Part shown: positions 22,901 to 39,300 of the stretch, in pieces
Layout: each line of letters starts with the position of its first letter
Position numbering within the stretch: the first letter of the stretch is position 1
NCBI GenBank assembly: GCA_963680875.1
Contig: OY804585.1
Span: 49,647,085 to 49,711,084 of the forward strand
Length of the DNA: 64,000 nt
Origin: Bathymodiolus brooksi
Lineage: Eukaryota; Mollusca; Bivalvia; Mytilida; Modiolidae
Reading direction: 5' to 3'
Program-made: the position numbers and the translations under genes
The notes under the pieces: generated by a model
Told to the model about the DNA's origin: nothing
Database searches by the model: none
Seen by the model: the letters and a program-made list of their open reading frames with translations, nothing else

Positions 22901-25900
22901 ATTGTTGATTTCTGATTTGATTTGTTTTTACAAGAACCGCAACAACGATCTGGATGCCGTTTACATACATAGTCTGGCCATAAAAATACATATCTATCAC
23001 AAGTCGTTGATCTGTCACCATATAAACAGTCTGTAAAATACATTTCACAAATAGTATATGTTCATAAGCCGGGAATGTCACATTATATACCCTGTCTGAT
23101 AGCTGAATAACAAATATATTACGGATTTAACCATTTTTTTGTTAAATACAGAACCAAACTGTCGTCTAAAATTATTTTTAATTTTTTTTTATTTTTTTTT
23201 TTTTGTTTGTTTCCTTTTTGTTTGTTTATTTTTATTTTCCTTAAATGTTTTTTTTTACCACGTACATAGTCCCAATTCATATTTAAAACCTAATTAAATA
23301 TTTTGCATCTTTTATTTTCATTTTCCGTATTCATAGATGTCCCTTTTCGTACCTCTGACATTCTTTGTTCAATGACGTCAAATATTTGTCACGTGATATT
23401 TTATGTACTGAGGTGTCTCATAAAGGAAAATCCTGTTCAATATTTCTAAATCAACACAATTTCATATGCAGTAAATTTAATAAACTTTATAATTATAACA
23501 TTAATATATTACATAACAAAACAACGGGTTTGTGAAACAATTTCAATAATTAAAATGTTAACAATAAGCAAAAACTTGGTGTGGCCCCGTGACCTCGAAA
23601 GTTTTAAAGGCGGAAACTTTAACACACTTTCACTTGTTGATTGTTATGTTCAAATTTGTAATGGTACAGCCGTGGAACATGGGAGTTTGCTGAATTGTTC
23701 TGGTGTTTGTGACGGAATTAACTGTTGTAAGAGTATTATAATCACAAAATAAATCATCATAATTTACATCCAAAATGTCAACGACGTCCGTAACCGACGA
23801 TGAAACATGTGTATTGGCTCTCATTTGAACAAGTGATGTTGAACTTGAACTGTTTTGTGTCGGCGGCATGAGTTGCAACCGGGAAGTACTGTGCGGTGGC
23901 ATTATTGAGGATAGTTGAGATGGTTGCTCTCCACGAACAGAACTTGTGATAATGTCCCCCATAACTTGTTTTTCCTTTGATGAAACACGTTGATATACTG
24001 CAACTGACGAGGCAGATTTGTGTCCGGTAACTGCCATAATTTGTGCCATTGAACAGTTTCTTCCGAGGATAGTTGCACCCGTTGCACGAATTGAGTGGTT
24101 GGTGTAGATTTGTGAAAGGTATATTTTAATTTTTTATTGAAGAAAAGAATATCTTTTTTGTTCATACAACCGTTTTGAGTTTAAAAACAGCATTTAATTT
24201 GGTAAAAATACATTTATTATTCCGTATTATGATATTGATTCAGTGAAGCGTAAATATTTCTGTTTTTGTCAACCACGTTGTTATTGTTTTTTGGGGCCCA
24301 AATGAGGGAGACCGAAAACGTACATATATACCCCGTCTGTTTTCCGAATATATGCTGACATTCAGGGTTGAATAACCAATGAAAATATGTGTAACAAACT
24401 AAATTCGTAATATACATCAACATTGAAAGCAACCATTCTTTAATGATTTCCATTAACCGTTATATTTGCATATCGTGAGTTTAAGCTAGTAAGAGAAGTT
24501 TGAAAGGGTAATCAGAAGTCGTAAAGTGAATAACAGACAATACTATCGGAGTTAGGGTTATGGTGTTTAACGCCACTTTCAACAATATTTCAGCTATATC
24601 GTGGTAGTCAGTTTTATTGGTGGAGGAAACCGGAGTACCCGGAGAAAACCACCGACCTGCTGCAAGTCACTGTCAGACTTTATCACATAATGTTGTATCG
24701 AGTACACCTCGCCATGATCGGGATTCGAACTCACAACGTTTGAGGTGATAGGCACTGGTTGCATATGTAGTTGTAAATCCAACTACCATACGACCACGAC
24801 CACGACGGCACGTTGCAATACAATGGTAAAAAATAAAGGATATAAAAGAAGAACAAAGGTTGACAACGTACTATAATAGAGAACTAAAGGTTGATTAAGA
24901 AGAGTTTGAAGATACCAAAGAGGTAATCAGAATTCGTATATCGAAGAATAACAGACAACACAATGGCCAAAAGAAAAAGTACAAAAGGACAAACAACGAT
25001 CTACAAGACATACATATAAAGCTAAAGATCGAGTAACACGAACCCCACTAAAAACCGGGGGTGAACTCAGATGCTCCGGAAGGGTAGGCAGTTCCTGCTC
25101 CACTAGTGACACCAGTCGTGTTAAATTAACACGAATCACACTAATACAGAGCGAAAATCAAATAAGATGCTCCGGACGGGTAAACAGTTCCTGCTACAAT
25201 AGTTGCACCCATCTATCTTGCTAAGCATATCCATGATTATCTCTGACTAAGATATTAGGCAATAGTTGACCAAGTCATGCTTGCGATCGAAAGGCAAAAG
25301 TTTTCGTTGACGAGAACCTTATATTTCTTTGAATTAGTCTGACTCATATTGCTATTATCAAATTTAATATATTTGTGCTTTGAGAACTTGCTCATAGCCA
25401 GCACTTTTTATTTTCCTTACTTGAATTTATTTACCTGTTGTCATTCACTGAGCCTCTTTTTATGTGTTCATATTAATTTTGTCAAAATGTATGTGAATGT
25501 GTGTGGTCGTCTGCGTGAATGCGATACTGAGCTGTTTTCTTTATTGATAAGTACGGATATGCATGTCAATGAACATGGGAGACTATCCAATTTTACACTT
25601 ATAAATATACAAATTAAAGTAATTTTAAAGGAACAACACTTTTATCATTGTTCTACATTTGACAGTTATACATGTAATTATTAATACAACTAAAAGTTCT
25701 CTTCCCTGCGACATAGGTGACATTCGGCGAGTTTTGCTAACCTGTTTAATCCCTTTGGTTTTATTGCTCCCAAAACTATAAGTTATTAGTCTTTCCAATC
25801 TTATGACTTTGAGCGTACCTGATGAAGGTTATTCCAGAAAGGCGTCGTGCGCACTATATTTGTTATCTACGTTTTTATTTTTATACATTAATACCTTTAT

Positions 25901-26117
25901 CTCCAGTTTCCAAGGATTTACAGGTAGAACAGCACCTATCTCTGACAAAGGTATCATAGCAATGAACAGCTCTGACGTTGGAACATGCATCTAAATCTTT
26001 ACATCCGCTGACTATAAAAGATAAAACAAAATATTATTGATATACTGTATTTAAATAAACGTTAGAGAATACCGAAGGGGAAATAAAAAATGGACGATCC
26101 AGAGAAACTGGCAACAT

Positions 26118-26150
<33 letters not shown>

Positions 26151-29100
26151 AAACGAAGAAAAACACAACACAATATGTGTTGGACACCACTGTACGCAAG
26201 CAAACAACTCTTTTACAGAAAAAACATACTAATAGCTGTTTGATAGAAATGTTATCGCCATAGCTATTTAACAAATATAGTATTGATTGTTATTTTGGGG
26301 AACATTTATTCCTATGATGAACATGATATCTAAATTTTGTCTATAATATCATCATGCAAGTGTTGACTTTTGATAACGTTAGTTAATATAGGAATTTTAG
26401 TCAACCCGAGAAGCAATTTTCTTTATTTTACAATTATCTATGAAAAGAAAGTTTTATCAGACTGAGTGCCACTGGAAAGCATTTGCACCACCGCATCATT
26501 TTACTAAGGTTTTGGGTCCATAAAACTGGTTAAACCTTGCCACTTTTTATTGAAGTGCTAGTACCAAGACAGGCAAGAGAGCGGTCATGTATTTGTGTAT
26601 TAGGAGTATCGATTTTGCCTCTTTTTGTTTACTATGTCACATAAAAGTTTAGTTTTGATGATTTAATGTTGACACAAATTGTACATTACCAATAGAAATA
26701 TAGCTGTATTCGAAGGATAACAATATATCTAGTTTCCAACATTAGGTCTTAATCTGAGTTAAACGATATCAACGTTCAAACAAATAGCATTTTCAAAACA
26801 TTTTCCTTTTCATCTCCAAATGACTTTAATCACACATAAAAATCAAACTCGGCACTATAAAAGGTATGTATACATTACACACGGGAATTTGGCATTACAT
26901 ACACTCGTAATATACTATAAAGGTTTCTAGAATATCTCAAAACTATACAAAAAATGTATTTGAATTTGATACCTACCTACAGGTTTAGGTTTACACGGCT
27001 CACAACATGTTTCCCTAAAAACTGAAACGCTACAAATATTAGACATCCATTTGGCTACCAGATCACATGTCATTTTTCTAAAGTTTCCCTTGGCAACTAC
27101 ACATAATTCACCAGACGTTGTTGACCTCACTGGAGGTGGGGCTGTAGGAACTACCCGTGGGGGTCTTGTAGGTTGTATCGGTCTTACTGTTCTAACAGGC
27201 GTTGGTCTTGGCGTAGGTTTCACAACTTTGGGTATATCGGGAATTAGACCACAGGTCTTACAACACGCTTTCTGATAGTCGGGATTTCCAGAACATCGCC
27301 ACTGTGAACACTTTCTACCACCATTTTGATGTACTTTATCTCCATATTCACAGCCTGTTATGTAATATACAATACATTAGATAATACAATTATAACTATG
27401 TACAGTGATACAGAAAACAAACCTTATCACACAACATATATGTATGGAAGTTTTGAAATGATTTTTGTATAAATCAATATCCGATTTTTCATTGTCATTA
27501 ACGTTAAAGGGTGCTCGTGGACCTTTCATGAAAAGATTAATGGAATATTTGGTTACATTAATTAAATCCGAGAAGTGATTAACAGTGCATTTAAAAATTA
27601 ACGTTAAAAATTACATATCAAGATGCCCAGATGCTGCATTTATCGAAAGAAGAAAAGCGCGTACTGCTCAACAGTAGACTAAGGACCGTTTCACACTCTT
27701 TAGGGTATGAGTTTCACTCATTAGTGAAGACCCTAACGTGACTTTCAAATGTGTATCAACAATAAAAGACGCTGTTCCTTTACTTTGAGTTGTTTCAAAG
27801 CGTAATGTTGGATAGTCTCTCATGTACATTTACAGCCATATCCTTTCTTACCAATAAAAAAAATACAGATATCGACAAATACTGGTGCCATACATGGAGA
27901 AGAAAACTCGGAACGTATCCCTTTGAAACAACTGATCTCACTAGAGGTTTGTGCGTTCATTTCTGGTTTGTCTATTGAGAATGTGAAATCTCTTATCAAT
28001 ATATAAATTTAGCCTAACAAAGAATGTTAGTAGCATGACACTATGCTTTCATATCTACACTTATTATGTTATACAATGTACCAACATAAAAATACCCTAA
28101 TTTTATGATAAATTTATGCTTGATATGTTACTTCGCCTTGACAAATCCTCGATAAGCATGCTATCCAAATGAACATACCATGACATCTGGCATCTAAAGT
28201 TTCGAGGCCTATGCGCTACTGCTCTGCGAAATTTATTTTCGTGAATGAAATCGAACGGCCATACAATAGATAACATTTTGCATATACATATATATCTTTT
28301 TAATGTTGGAGTTAGAATATGTAATTTACATTTTTGACAAGTATATGTATCACACTATTTGTTGTCATTTATCATTTGTTCTGACGTGTTAGTATATGTT
28401 TTTTCTTCATTTTATGGTGTATTACATATAGACCTATATATTTTACCTTTATAACCAGTATATAGAGATTGACACGTGTCGCAACAAACTTCTTGGTTTC
28501 TTTGGCTGTAGCACAGATGTGGTCTGGTCAAAGCTGTCGAACAGAAACTGTTCTTATCCCCAAATTTACAGCCTATACGAAATAAATATTGTAAATGATG
28601 AGTTGTAAGAAGGGAATTCAAGTATACAATGGTATACAGGTGTAAGAAAGCTGTTTCTATATCATTCGGCGTTTATGTAATTTTAGATATGTTATTGCTT
28701 TGACATGAATATGAAAAAGAAACACGAAATACTTCAAATTATGAAATCGTAAAGGAGAATAACTGGCCATCAACACTCCTTGTTCTGGTGACTTGTCCAC
28801 TACACATAATGATTAGGAAGAATAGAAACGCAAAATCGTAAGTACAGAAATAGTCTATTGAAGGTCGTGATTATTTAGTAGTTATCATAACATACACACC
28901 CTGGATAGGTTTGGCAATGTCTTTACATGTCTGGCAACAGAACCCTCGATAATACTTCTGGTAACATTTACTGGGATCAGCACGTATCAACTGAGAACAA
29001 GTCTGTCCACCAAACAATTTCTTAGAATCACCGTGAACACAGTTCTCTGTAAAACAGGAATAACAATTTATTAGAATGATCTGAATACAAAAGTTGGAGG

Positions 29101-32100
29101 GCAATAATAAAACTACTTTCACTGCCTTGGATGTATGTGATATAGTAAAATATGCCTTTGATCTGACGTAAACTTTGAGAAACTGGAAATCAAAATTGGT
29201 TCAAAAATAGGGTCAGAGATGGTAACCGGCAAATCTTATCCATCTCTAGGTTTCATGGGAGTTTGTGCTGTTTGTTTTTTTTATTAAAAGTTGCATTGTA
29301 AATTTGTGTTTTTTAAATATACGGAATGGTTGTCACATCAAATATACTACGATTGTTTTAAATTAATTTTTATTTTAGATCCACGTTATGCTAAACGGAT
29401 TCTATTAGACATTATATATATACACCTGAAAAAGTGTATCAGCTCAACTGATTCCAGAAAATGGCTTTAAATAAATTAATGGCATTTGCAAAGTAAAATA
29501 TAAGACATTTGATTAAAATGTGCTTTTCAATTTCTATAAAGTGATTTAAGCGGGGATGTTTGTGTCCCTAGTTTAAGCCCGCCACTTTTTATTTAAGTGC
29601 CTGTACCAAGCCAGGAAATTGAGCGGTGAAGTAAACGTGTGTTATGGAATCGATTGTGTTTCTTTCTACAATTTTACGATTTTTGGGATTTTGGAACTGT
29701 TCTGAGAGAGTGGTATTTTATTTTGGTTTTTGAATTTATTACGTAACCAACCATAGAACCAACAATATCACAATGACTTGTTACACTTACCATCCTTGTG
29801 TGGTGCTTTAGGATCCGTCGTACATAGACCATTAACACACCACTGTAAAAATAAAATAAAAGTAGTTAAATATTAAAAAGATTCCTGGAAGCAATTCACT
29901 GCCAATGAATGTTTTTTCTGGTGTCGAATGCTACAGGTTGAAGCAAACATCACAACTTCAAGCATATAATACCTCTGTTCTGTTATCTTTGTAAAAACTA
30001 TATGTTATGTTATGTTATAATAAATAACAAAATATGATACAACACTATCATTTGGTTAGTCAGGTATGTAAATAAAACAAAATCTAAGAAATTGCTACCT
30101 GTAGCATACCAAGAATTAATTGCTATAATGTATTACTGTATCTACCTGTAAACAATAAGTAATAAAAGTGTTTTATCTAACTCAATATCTATTTATATCG
30201 CTAAAGTTTAGAGGTGTCCGATTACCCCTCTTTTTAGTTTACTGTGTTGTGTTTGTGCAGTTGTTGCATGTATTCGTTCTCCGTCTTGTATCCAATGCTG
30301 TCTGTGAATTTGGATTGTCGATTTGTGATTGCTTCTTCGGTTTTTATCTAACGTTTTAATAATAAACTAACCGCATCGGTGGCGTAATGGTTAGCGTGCT
30401 TGCCTCGAGTGTGGTAGATCGTGGGTTCGAGCCCCGGTTGGGTCAAACCAAAGACTATAAAATTGGTATTTGTTGCTTCTCTGCTAAGCACGTAGCATTA
30501 AGGAGAAAGAGCAAAGACTGGTTGGCTCAGAATCAGAATAATGTGTCCGAATGGAGCGACAGATCTACCCGCGGACTGTTTTTTCAGTGAGCTAGTACTA
30601 TAAAAATCCAACTCAGCGTGTTGGTCTAAAACAAAGAGGACCTCATCATCATCTCATTGAAAATTGACTTGTTCTCTCGATGATATAGCTGCAAAATTGC
30701 TGAATTGGTGTTAAACAACAATCACTCACACACTCACTCAATAATAAACTAGTAGGAAATAATGAAACAAACCCTCTGATCGCCACATGATGTTCCTCTT
30801 GCTGCTGTATATATAAGATAACTATTTTCAGATGTCTCACTTTTACATGCCATAGATGTACAGATCTCATTGAATTCACCTAGACCACCGCCCTGAAAAC
30901 AAATGAAGACATCTTACTAGACTATCAATGTTGCAGACCTTTTACACAATGTGCAGGCTATCAGCTACCAAATCATATTTTTCCAGCACTGTGTTTTTTC
31001 AAAAAGCCACTGTCATGAAGGATATCTGTACGTTGATATTATTCATTTAGTCATTGCGCATTATATTTTGCTTAATAGAAAAGTGAAGCTTTATATTATT
31101 ATCACAAAAGATGGAATAGCTAGGATATCAAAATATCCCCAAATATGGACCCTCAAAATGGGAAAAATGAAATGGGAGGGGGTGGCAATCAATTATCAAT
31201 AATTATAGGGCTATGTTTAAAATATGTTAAATATAATGATGTTTCTTATATGCATCTCTATAGTATCATTTGATTTAATTAGTGTTTTTTTCTACCAATA
31301 TCTATGGTACATGCATATTAAAACATACAACTAATACTAGGGGAGATAACTGTTTTATTATACTCAATATTATTACTCTTTGCCATAAGTAGGGACTAAG
31401 TACATCAGAAGTGGAAATTACTTAACAATGTATTGTTCCACCAGTGTGGTATTTTTTGTTTTTCATTTTATTGTGAAATTTAAACATTTAGACTGTGATA
31501 TGACTGAAATCTACACACATGTGTCAATTATGATATAACTCTATTTTAGAACATCTGTTCATAAGATGTTTGAGAGTATATTATAAAATCTGCATAGTAT
31601 AAGAGTATGGTGGTTCACGCCACGTTCAACAACAAATTGTAATACTATAATACTTTATGTGGTTCTCTGTGATTACTGTACCACGGTATACTACATAAAG
31701 AAAACAAGAGTGAAATCATCGGTGGTGAAATGGTTTTTGTACTTTTCTAACGCGGTCAATCAGTGTCGGGTAAAACCAGACACTATCAAATTGGTATTTG
31801 TTACTTCTCCACTAAACATATAGCATTAGGGAGCAAGAATAAAGACTGGTTGGTTCAGAATAATGCGTCTGAGTGGAGCAAAAGTGTATACGGCATGATC
31901 GTTGCATCATTGAACTAGTCTTATAAGATAAAATACTAAGCGTGCCTGTCTAGTACAAAGCGGACATCATTACTATCTCATCAAATGTATCGTTTTCTCA
32001 CCATGAAATAGCAGCACAAAATGCTCAATTGGCGTTGAACAACAATCACTCACTTAGTAAGGAAATTGGTGGATCTCACTATACAATGTTATGATTAAGC

Positions 32101-35100
32101 TTACAATGATAACATGTATGTAAGATTTTGCCAGTTATTAATTACTTATTTGTAAATGTATCAACGATTACAGCAATGGAGAGATTTGACTGGTTAACAG
32201 TATATCTAATTTAAGTAGAATATTATCGACATGATGACATAGCTACATGCATGTGTAGACACCCTTACAGCCATTATATTGATAGATTGCACAAAACATC
32301 CTATACCGGAAGTACTGAAAGAATAGAATGACGTTACATGTGTTACTTTGATGTAAATTACATGCTAATTTCATAACAGGAATGCTATTGTAATTGAAAC
32401 AGTAGTATGACGTAATATAAATACCGACGACATGCTAAGCGTAGATTCACAAACCTGATGCACCAACATGGTGAGAAATAGTATGTTGCAATGTATAAAT
32501 TTGAATCATAGACTCATTTTGGTTTTTTAAATTTCTATAGGCAAATGTAGCATCCTTACCCATCCGTAAAATGAATTTTTCCCAGCACGCTGTCTGCATT
32601 GCTCATTTGGAGTATAAACTTGTCCCACTGCATTACTAGTAACTTTATTAAACTCATCTGTATCATATATTAGTGCTTCATCTGTAAGACAATTGCCCGG
32701 TGGCCTGCATATAAAAAAAAAGAGTAGACTGATTTTATTCATCACGTTGTTTATGTTCTATTAACGACACATGGTTGGTTGGGTTTGGTTTTATGGTCTT
32801 TAACGCAACTTTCAACAAAGTTTTAGTTTATCGTGGTGCTCAGTTTTATTAGTGGAGGAAACCAGAGTACCGGGGAAAACCACTGACCTGCAGCAAGTCA
32901 CTGACAAACTTTATCACATAATGCTGTATTAAGTACACATCGCCATGAATTGGGTTGGAACTCACAATTACATTTATTATTACATTAATGGTAAATGACA
33001 TAAATGTTACATACATGTAACAGTATGAATTTGGATTATAAGTTATATTAATATTACATGAATGACACTTACAAATTTCTCAGAAATCTATGAAGTTCGT
33101 CGATTGAGCACGGAGAGAACTTCCATGGATTGAGTTCATTAACACTGTTTGTCACTCCACCTGTTACTGCCATGATGTATTGTTCCCGGGAAGAACACAT
33201 GTTAGAACCACTCCCATCATGGCTGGCACCAAGACTGTTAAATAAGATAGCCAGCTTTTAGTGAAATAAAATCAAATTACAAAAGTATCATTTTATAAGA
33301 CATCCAAGTTATGTGTGTGATCATCGTTGACAAACAAAACAGTTTTTTTTTAAATGTTTATATGACACAATTATTTTAGATAAACTATTATTCTATCCGA
33401 TATTGTTCACTCTTTCGCTCAAGAAATTTTAAAGAAAATAGCATTTAGTATTTGCGTTTAACTATTTCATTAAAGAAAGTAATTCGTAGTCGTGTGAAAA
33501 CCTTTGTAGGAGCTGTATAACATAAATTATGGTGACTTAACGGCTGCTGATTAGTCCTACAATACAATACTCTGTACGTTTCCAATAGTTTACTTTTAAC
33601 GTTATTTTTTTCATATATATTTTTTGAGGGTGCATTTTAATGTTATAATATATGGTCTTTTTCTTTTTAAGTGGGTGCATATCTGTGCAGGTTTTGTTGG
33701 AAGTCTAGCTTTCAGGAGATATTGGATCCCATTAACCTATGAACGAACACAAACACATTGCGTGTGTGTGTGTGGCTGTATTACACCAGGACCAGTACCA
33801 AACATTACATCGGATTCTATCGTTGATTGCTCTAATTAGACATCAGTCAAATAAGTGTTTGGTGTTGCTGAGGTTGGCTCTATTTTTCGACCATTAATGT
33901 TTATTGTCTTATTCGCACTAAAATTCTACCTACTTTAAAAAAAAACATTGAAGGGAGATTGCCTTATCTAATAAGATATATTTAAGTATATTACACTACC
34001 TGTGAGCTAACTCATGTGTTCCTGTACTAATGCTACCATAAACACCATTATCTTCTACCACGGAGACGCTACTAGCGGAACACATAGCTTTATAAGATGC
34101 AAGACCTATCAAACAATACAAAATTGTAATTACGTATTGTCTCACAAACTCAGAGACACTACTAGCAGAACGCATAGACCTATCAAACAATACAAAATTG
34201 TAATTACGTATTGTCTCACAAACACAGAGACACTACTAGCAGAACGCATAGACCTATCAAACAATACAACATTGTAATTACGTATTGTCTCACAAACACA
34301 GAGACACTACTAGCGGAACGCATAGACCTATCAAACAATACAACATTGTAATTACGTATTGTCTCACAAAGACAGGGACACTACTAGCAGAACGCATAGA
34401 CCTATCAAACAATACAACATTGTAATTACGTATTGTCTCACAAACACAGAGACACTACTAGCAGAACGCATAGACCTATCAAACAATACAACATTGTAAT
34501 TACGTATTGTCTCACAAACACAGAGACACTACTAGCAGAACGCATAGACCTATCAAACAATACAACATTGTAATTACGTATTGTCTCACAAACACAGAGA
34601 CACTACTAGCAGAACGCATAGACCTATCAAACAATACAACATTGTAATTACGTATTGTCTCACAAACACAGGGACACTACTAGCAGAACGCATAGTTTTA
34701 TGCATGCTAGACCTATCAAACAATACAACATTGTAGCTATAACGTATTTTCTCACAAATCACTGTGGTGTCATTTATTTCGTTGGTATTAAATTCCGTGG
34801 AACATTTTTCTCTTTACATATGCCTTTCATGGTGCACTAAGTTTTGCAGATTGGTGCTATCATTAAATACCACGAAAATTTTAGACACATTTCTTCTCTA
34901 GTTACATAGCTCTTTCATGGTACACCACATTTCGCAGATTTGTATTCAACGAATAAAAATGAAACCACAATAAATCAATGTCCGAGGATTATTTGACAAT
35001 AGCACTAAAGTTTTCTGGTATTTTTCATGAAATATAATGAAATATTTGGATACATTGATTACATTAATATTTGATTAAAAATTTCTGTCATAAAAATGAA

Positions 35101-35968
35101 ATCACAGTAAATGAATTACAGTGTATATTCGGATAAGAACAGTTATTTATAAATGAATCTTGACAAACACAATTGTTTATATTCTAAAAGCAATATGCAA
35201 ATGAAAACCTCGAACACATATAGACATGCAAACAAAATAAACCAGTTGGGATATATTTTAAAGCAAGATACATCGTACTTGTGAGTTAGGGTTATGGTGT
35301 TTAACGCCACTTTCAACAATATTTCAGTTATATCGTGGCGGTCAGTTTTATTGGTGAAGGAAACCGGAGTACCCGAAGTAAACCATCTACTTGTAGATTC
35401 AGATATTTTGTGGAAATGAGTACCCAAGTACGATGAGATTGGTTTTAAAGCATATTGACGATCTTGATATTAAACAATACAAACCCGAAATATCAGAATT
35501 ATCAGAAATCTAACATACCTGTTACTTTGTTGTCACTGACTCTATGTCTGTACAGGTCATACCTGAAGAAGAACAATGTATTGTTATAAATATCTGATAA
35601 AAAAAATTATGTAATTATTTTATTTCAATAAGACCTTGTCGATCTTTAAGGATTTAACAAAAAAAAATATGTAGAGTACAAAATAAATTTATCTTAATTA
35701 AAAAATAACTCGGTTCGTTAAAAATTTGACTCTTTCTTAAGATATTTTCATGAAATGTACATTCTTTGTCCTAAACCTGTTTGTTTAAAATGCAGGAGAA
35801 ATGTCGTTTTTTTTCTACATATAAATGCTCAAAATGTGGTCGGTCATGTATAATGATGTCTCTTATAATTATTACATTTTTTATCTTTCTATTCATTGTC
35901 ATTTTAAACTTTCTCATGTTGTAGTTGATTTCATGATGAAATATAGGGGTTGAGCAGGGAGATGGGTT

Positions 35969-35999
<31 letters not shown>

Positions 36000-36325
36000 T
36001 CAGAAGTGAGGTCATAATGTTTAACGCCCCTTTCAACAATATTTCAGTTATAGTGTGGCGGTTGAAACATAGTGGTGATTATGATCTGTTCACTAATCGA
36101 TCCACTTTCCTTTCTTCAATTCTTTACCTTACCTGTCTTATTTTTTAAAGACCATTTTTTAAAACCCTACAATCATTTTAACCCGCAAATCATTAAACTG
36201 AAGGTTGGGATTTTTTTGTCTGTGATGAGTGTATTGTTTTTCTCAATTTATCGACGTTTTTATTTATTTTGATATTCATGCCCTAACATAATTTTAACCC
36301 GCAAATCATTTACCCGGTGATTTTT

Positions 36326-36375
<50 letters not shown>

Positions 36376-39300
36376 ATTTTGCTCATGATGGATTTAATGT
36401 TTTTTATCACTTGATCGACGGTTTTATTTATTTTGATTTCCATAATTTATCATTCAATGATTTCATTCAATAAACTAATAACTTGCTTTGTGCATTTAAA
36501 ACTTATATGATGACAATATATTGTAGATACCTCACTAAGAAAAACTGACACCCACAATATACTAGGTATTCTGTGAGAAACGAAGCATAGAATCAAAATC
36601 CTTCAAGATTGGCGAAGTAAACAATAAATGGTAAAAACTAATTGAGCGACACTGATTATGGAGTTTAACGCCACTTTCAAAAATATTTCAGCTATATAGT
36701 GGTGGTCAGTTTTATTGGTAGAGGAAACAGGAGTACCCTGCTGAAAGTTACTGACAAACTCTATCACATAATGTTGTATCGAGTACACCTCGCAATGAAC
36801 GAGGTTCGAACTCACAATTTTAGTGGTGATAGGAAATGATTGTACAGGTAGTTGTAAATCCAACTACCATACGATCACGCCCATGACGGTCCCCACCAAT
36901 GGATGTTAAAGACTAATTGAGTGATACTGATAAAAACAAAGAAAATAGTGCTACTGTGGAGCAATCAACTTGTTCCACTTACGATGTAAACAGCATCATA
37001 TGGTCATGTTCTGGTAATTCAGAAACGCTCAGCCTCCAAGTTCTTAGTAAATCTAGCGCATCATCTGAATCCACCAATTTATTGGCGGCACGCTTAGCTG
37101 TCCACACAGCAATTTCAGGTTTCTGTGGATATAGAAAAAAAAAGGAAATATAGAGCAACTTTGTTTGGTTGGGAATATGTTAGTTAATCTTCATCAGGTA
37201 CGCTTAAAATCGATAGATTGGAAAGCCAAATAATTTAAAAGTGTTTGGCAGCAATAAAACCAAATGCCATTTAAAGTATTGTTGAAATATTACTCATTTT
37301 AATTTACTATCATGACGTGTGTGCTTATACCACATTTTTGTACCTCAATGCTAGTACATAAAGTCACGATCAGACATATCACATGCACTATTTTTGCTTG
37401 TCAAAATTTTAATGAAATAGATTGATTGATTGTTGTTTTGCATGCCATCTATATTTACGACAAGCATACGTTTACAAGCAATGCAATGTGCAGAATGGTG
37501 ACATTGTGATGGGTAAAAAGGTTGCATTGTGTTTGCTCCATGGAAAGATGTCTACAGTGCTATAAGTAAAAAGTGGTATAGTAGATATGATCGGAAAGTA
37601 ATATCTTATAACCGGTCATTGATAACGTTGCTGACAATTTGGGCTTTTAATCGTTGTTTTATGTGAAAACACTGGTGTTATTCTCCAAATAAAAGACACT
37701 CATTTCCATCCCGTCATGTAGTCAATTCGTTCCTTTCAAATAGCCGGTGCTCCTTTTGTATAGATTGTACCCCACAAAGTAAAAACTATATCTGATGTAT
37801 TCAGACCTTGGTTCCACATGGACATTACAGGCAAATAGCAATAAAAACGTAGATATCAAATTTAGTACGCACGAAGCGTTTCTGGAATAACATTCATAAG
37901 GTACACTCAAACTCGAATGATTGGAAAGCCTGGAATAACCTTTATCAGGTAAACTCCAAATCGAATGATTGGAAAGCCTGGAATAATCTTCATCAGGTAC
38001 ACACAGAATAACCTTCATCAGGTACACACAGAATAACCTTCATCAGGTACACACAGAATAACCTTCATCAGGGACACACAGAATAACCTTCATCAGGTGC
38101 ACACAGAATAACCTTCATCAGGTACACACAGAATAATCTTCATCAGGTACACACAGAATAACCTTCATCAGGTACACACAGAACAACCTTCATCAGGTAC
38201 ACACAGAATAACCTTCATCAGGCACACACTGAATAACCTTCATCGGGTACACACAGAATAACCTTCATCAGGTACACACAGAATAACCTTCATCAGGTAC
38301 ACACAGAATAACCTTCATCAGGTACACACAGAATAACCTTCATCAGGTACACACTGAATAACCTTCATCGGGTACACACAGAATAACCTTCATCAGGTAC
38401 ACACAGAATAACCTTCATCAGGTACACACTGAATAACCTTCATCAGGTACACACAGAATAACCTTCATCAGGTACACACAGAATAACCTTCATCAGGTAC
38501 ACACAGAATAACCTTCATCAGGTACACACTGAATAACCTTCATCGGGTACACACAGAATAACCTTCATCAGGTACACACAGAATAACCTTCATCAGGTAC
38601 ACACTGAATAACCTTCATCAGGTACACACAGAATAACCTTCATCAGGTACACACAGAATAACCTTCATCGGGTACACACAGAATAACCTTCATCAGGTAC
38701 ACACTGAATAACCTTCATCAGGTACACACAGAATAACCTTCATCAGGTACACACAGAATAACCTTCATCAGGTACACACAGAATAACCTTCATCAGGTAC
38801 ACACAGAATAACCTTCATCAGGTACACACAGAATAACCTTCATCAGGTACACACAGAATAACCTTCATCAGGTACACACAGAATAACCTTCATCAGGTAC
38901 ACACTGAATAACCTTCATCAGGTACACACAGAATAACCTTCATCAGGTACACACTGAATAACCTTCATCAGGTACACACAGAATAACCTTCATCAGGTAC
39001 ACACAGAATAACCTTCATCAGGTACACACAGAATAACCTTCATCAGGTACACACTGAATAACCTTCATCAGGTACACACAGAATAACCTTCATCAGGTAC
39101 ACACAGAATAACCTTCATCAGGTACACACAGAATAACCTTCATCAGGTACACACAGAATAACCTTCATCGAGTACACACTGAATAACCTTCATCAGGTAC
39201 ACACAGAATAACCTTCATCAGGTACACACAGAATAACCTTCATCAGGTACACACAGAATAACCTTCATCAGGTACACACAGAATAACCTTCATCAGGTAC

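Noticed and set aside
26062..26274. Proline-run protein
   Set aside because: The run is a poly-G tract inside repeat D.
30370..30445. tRNA gene
   Set aside because: A and B boxes are present but the same ~270-bp body follows in every copy, so it is a SINE head.
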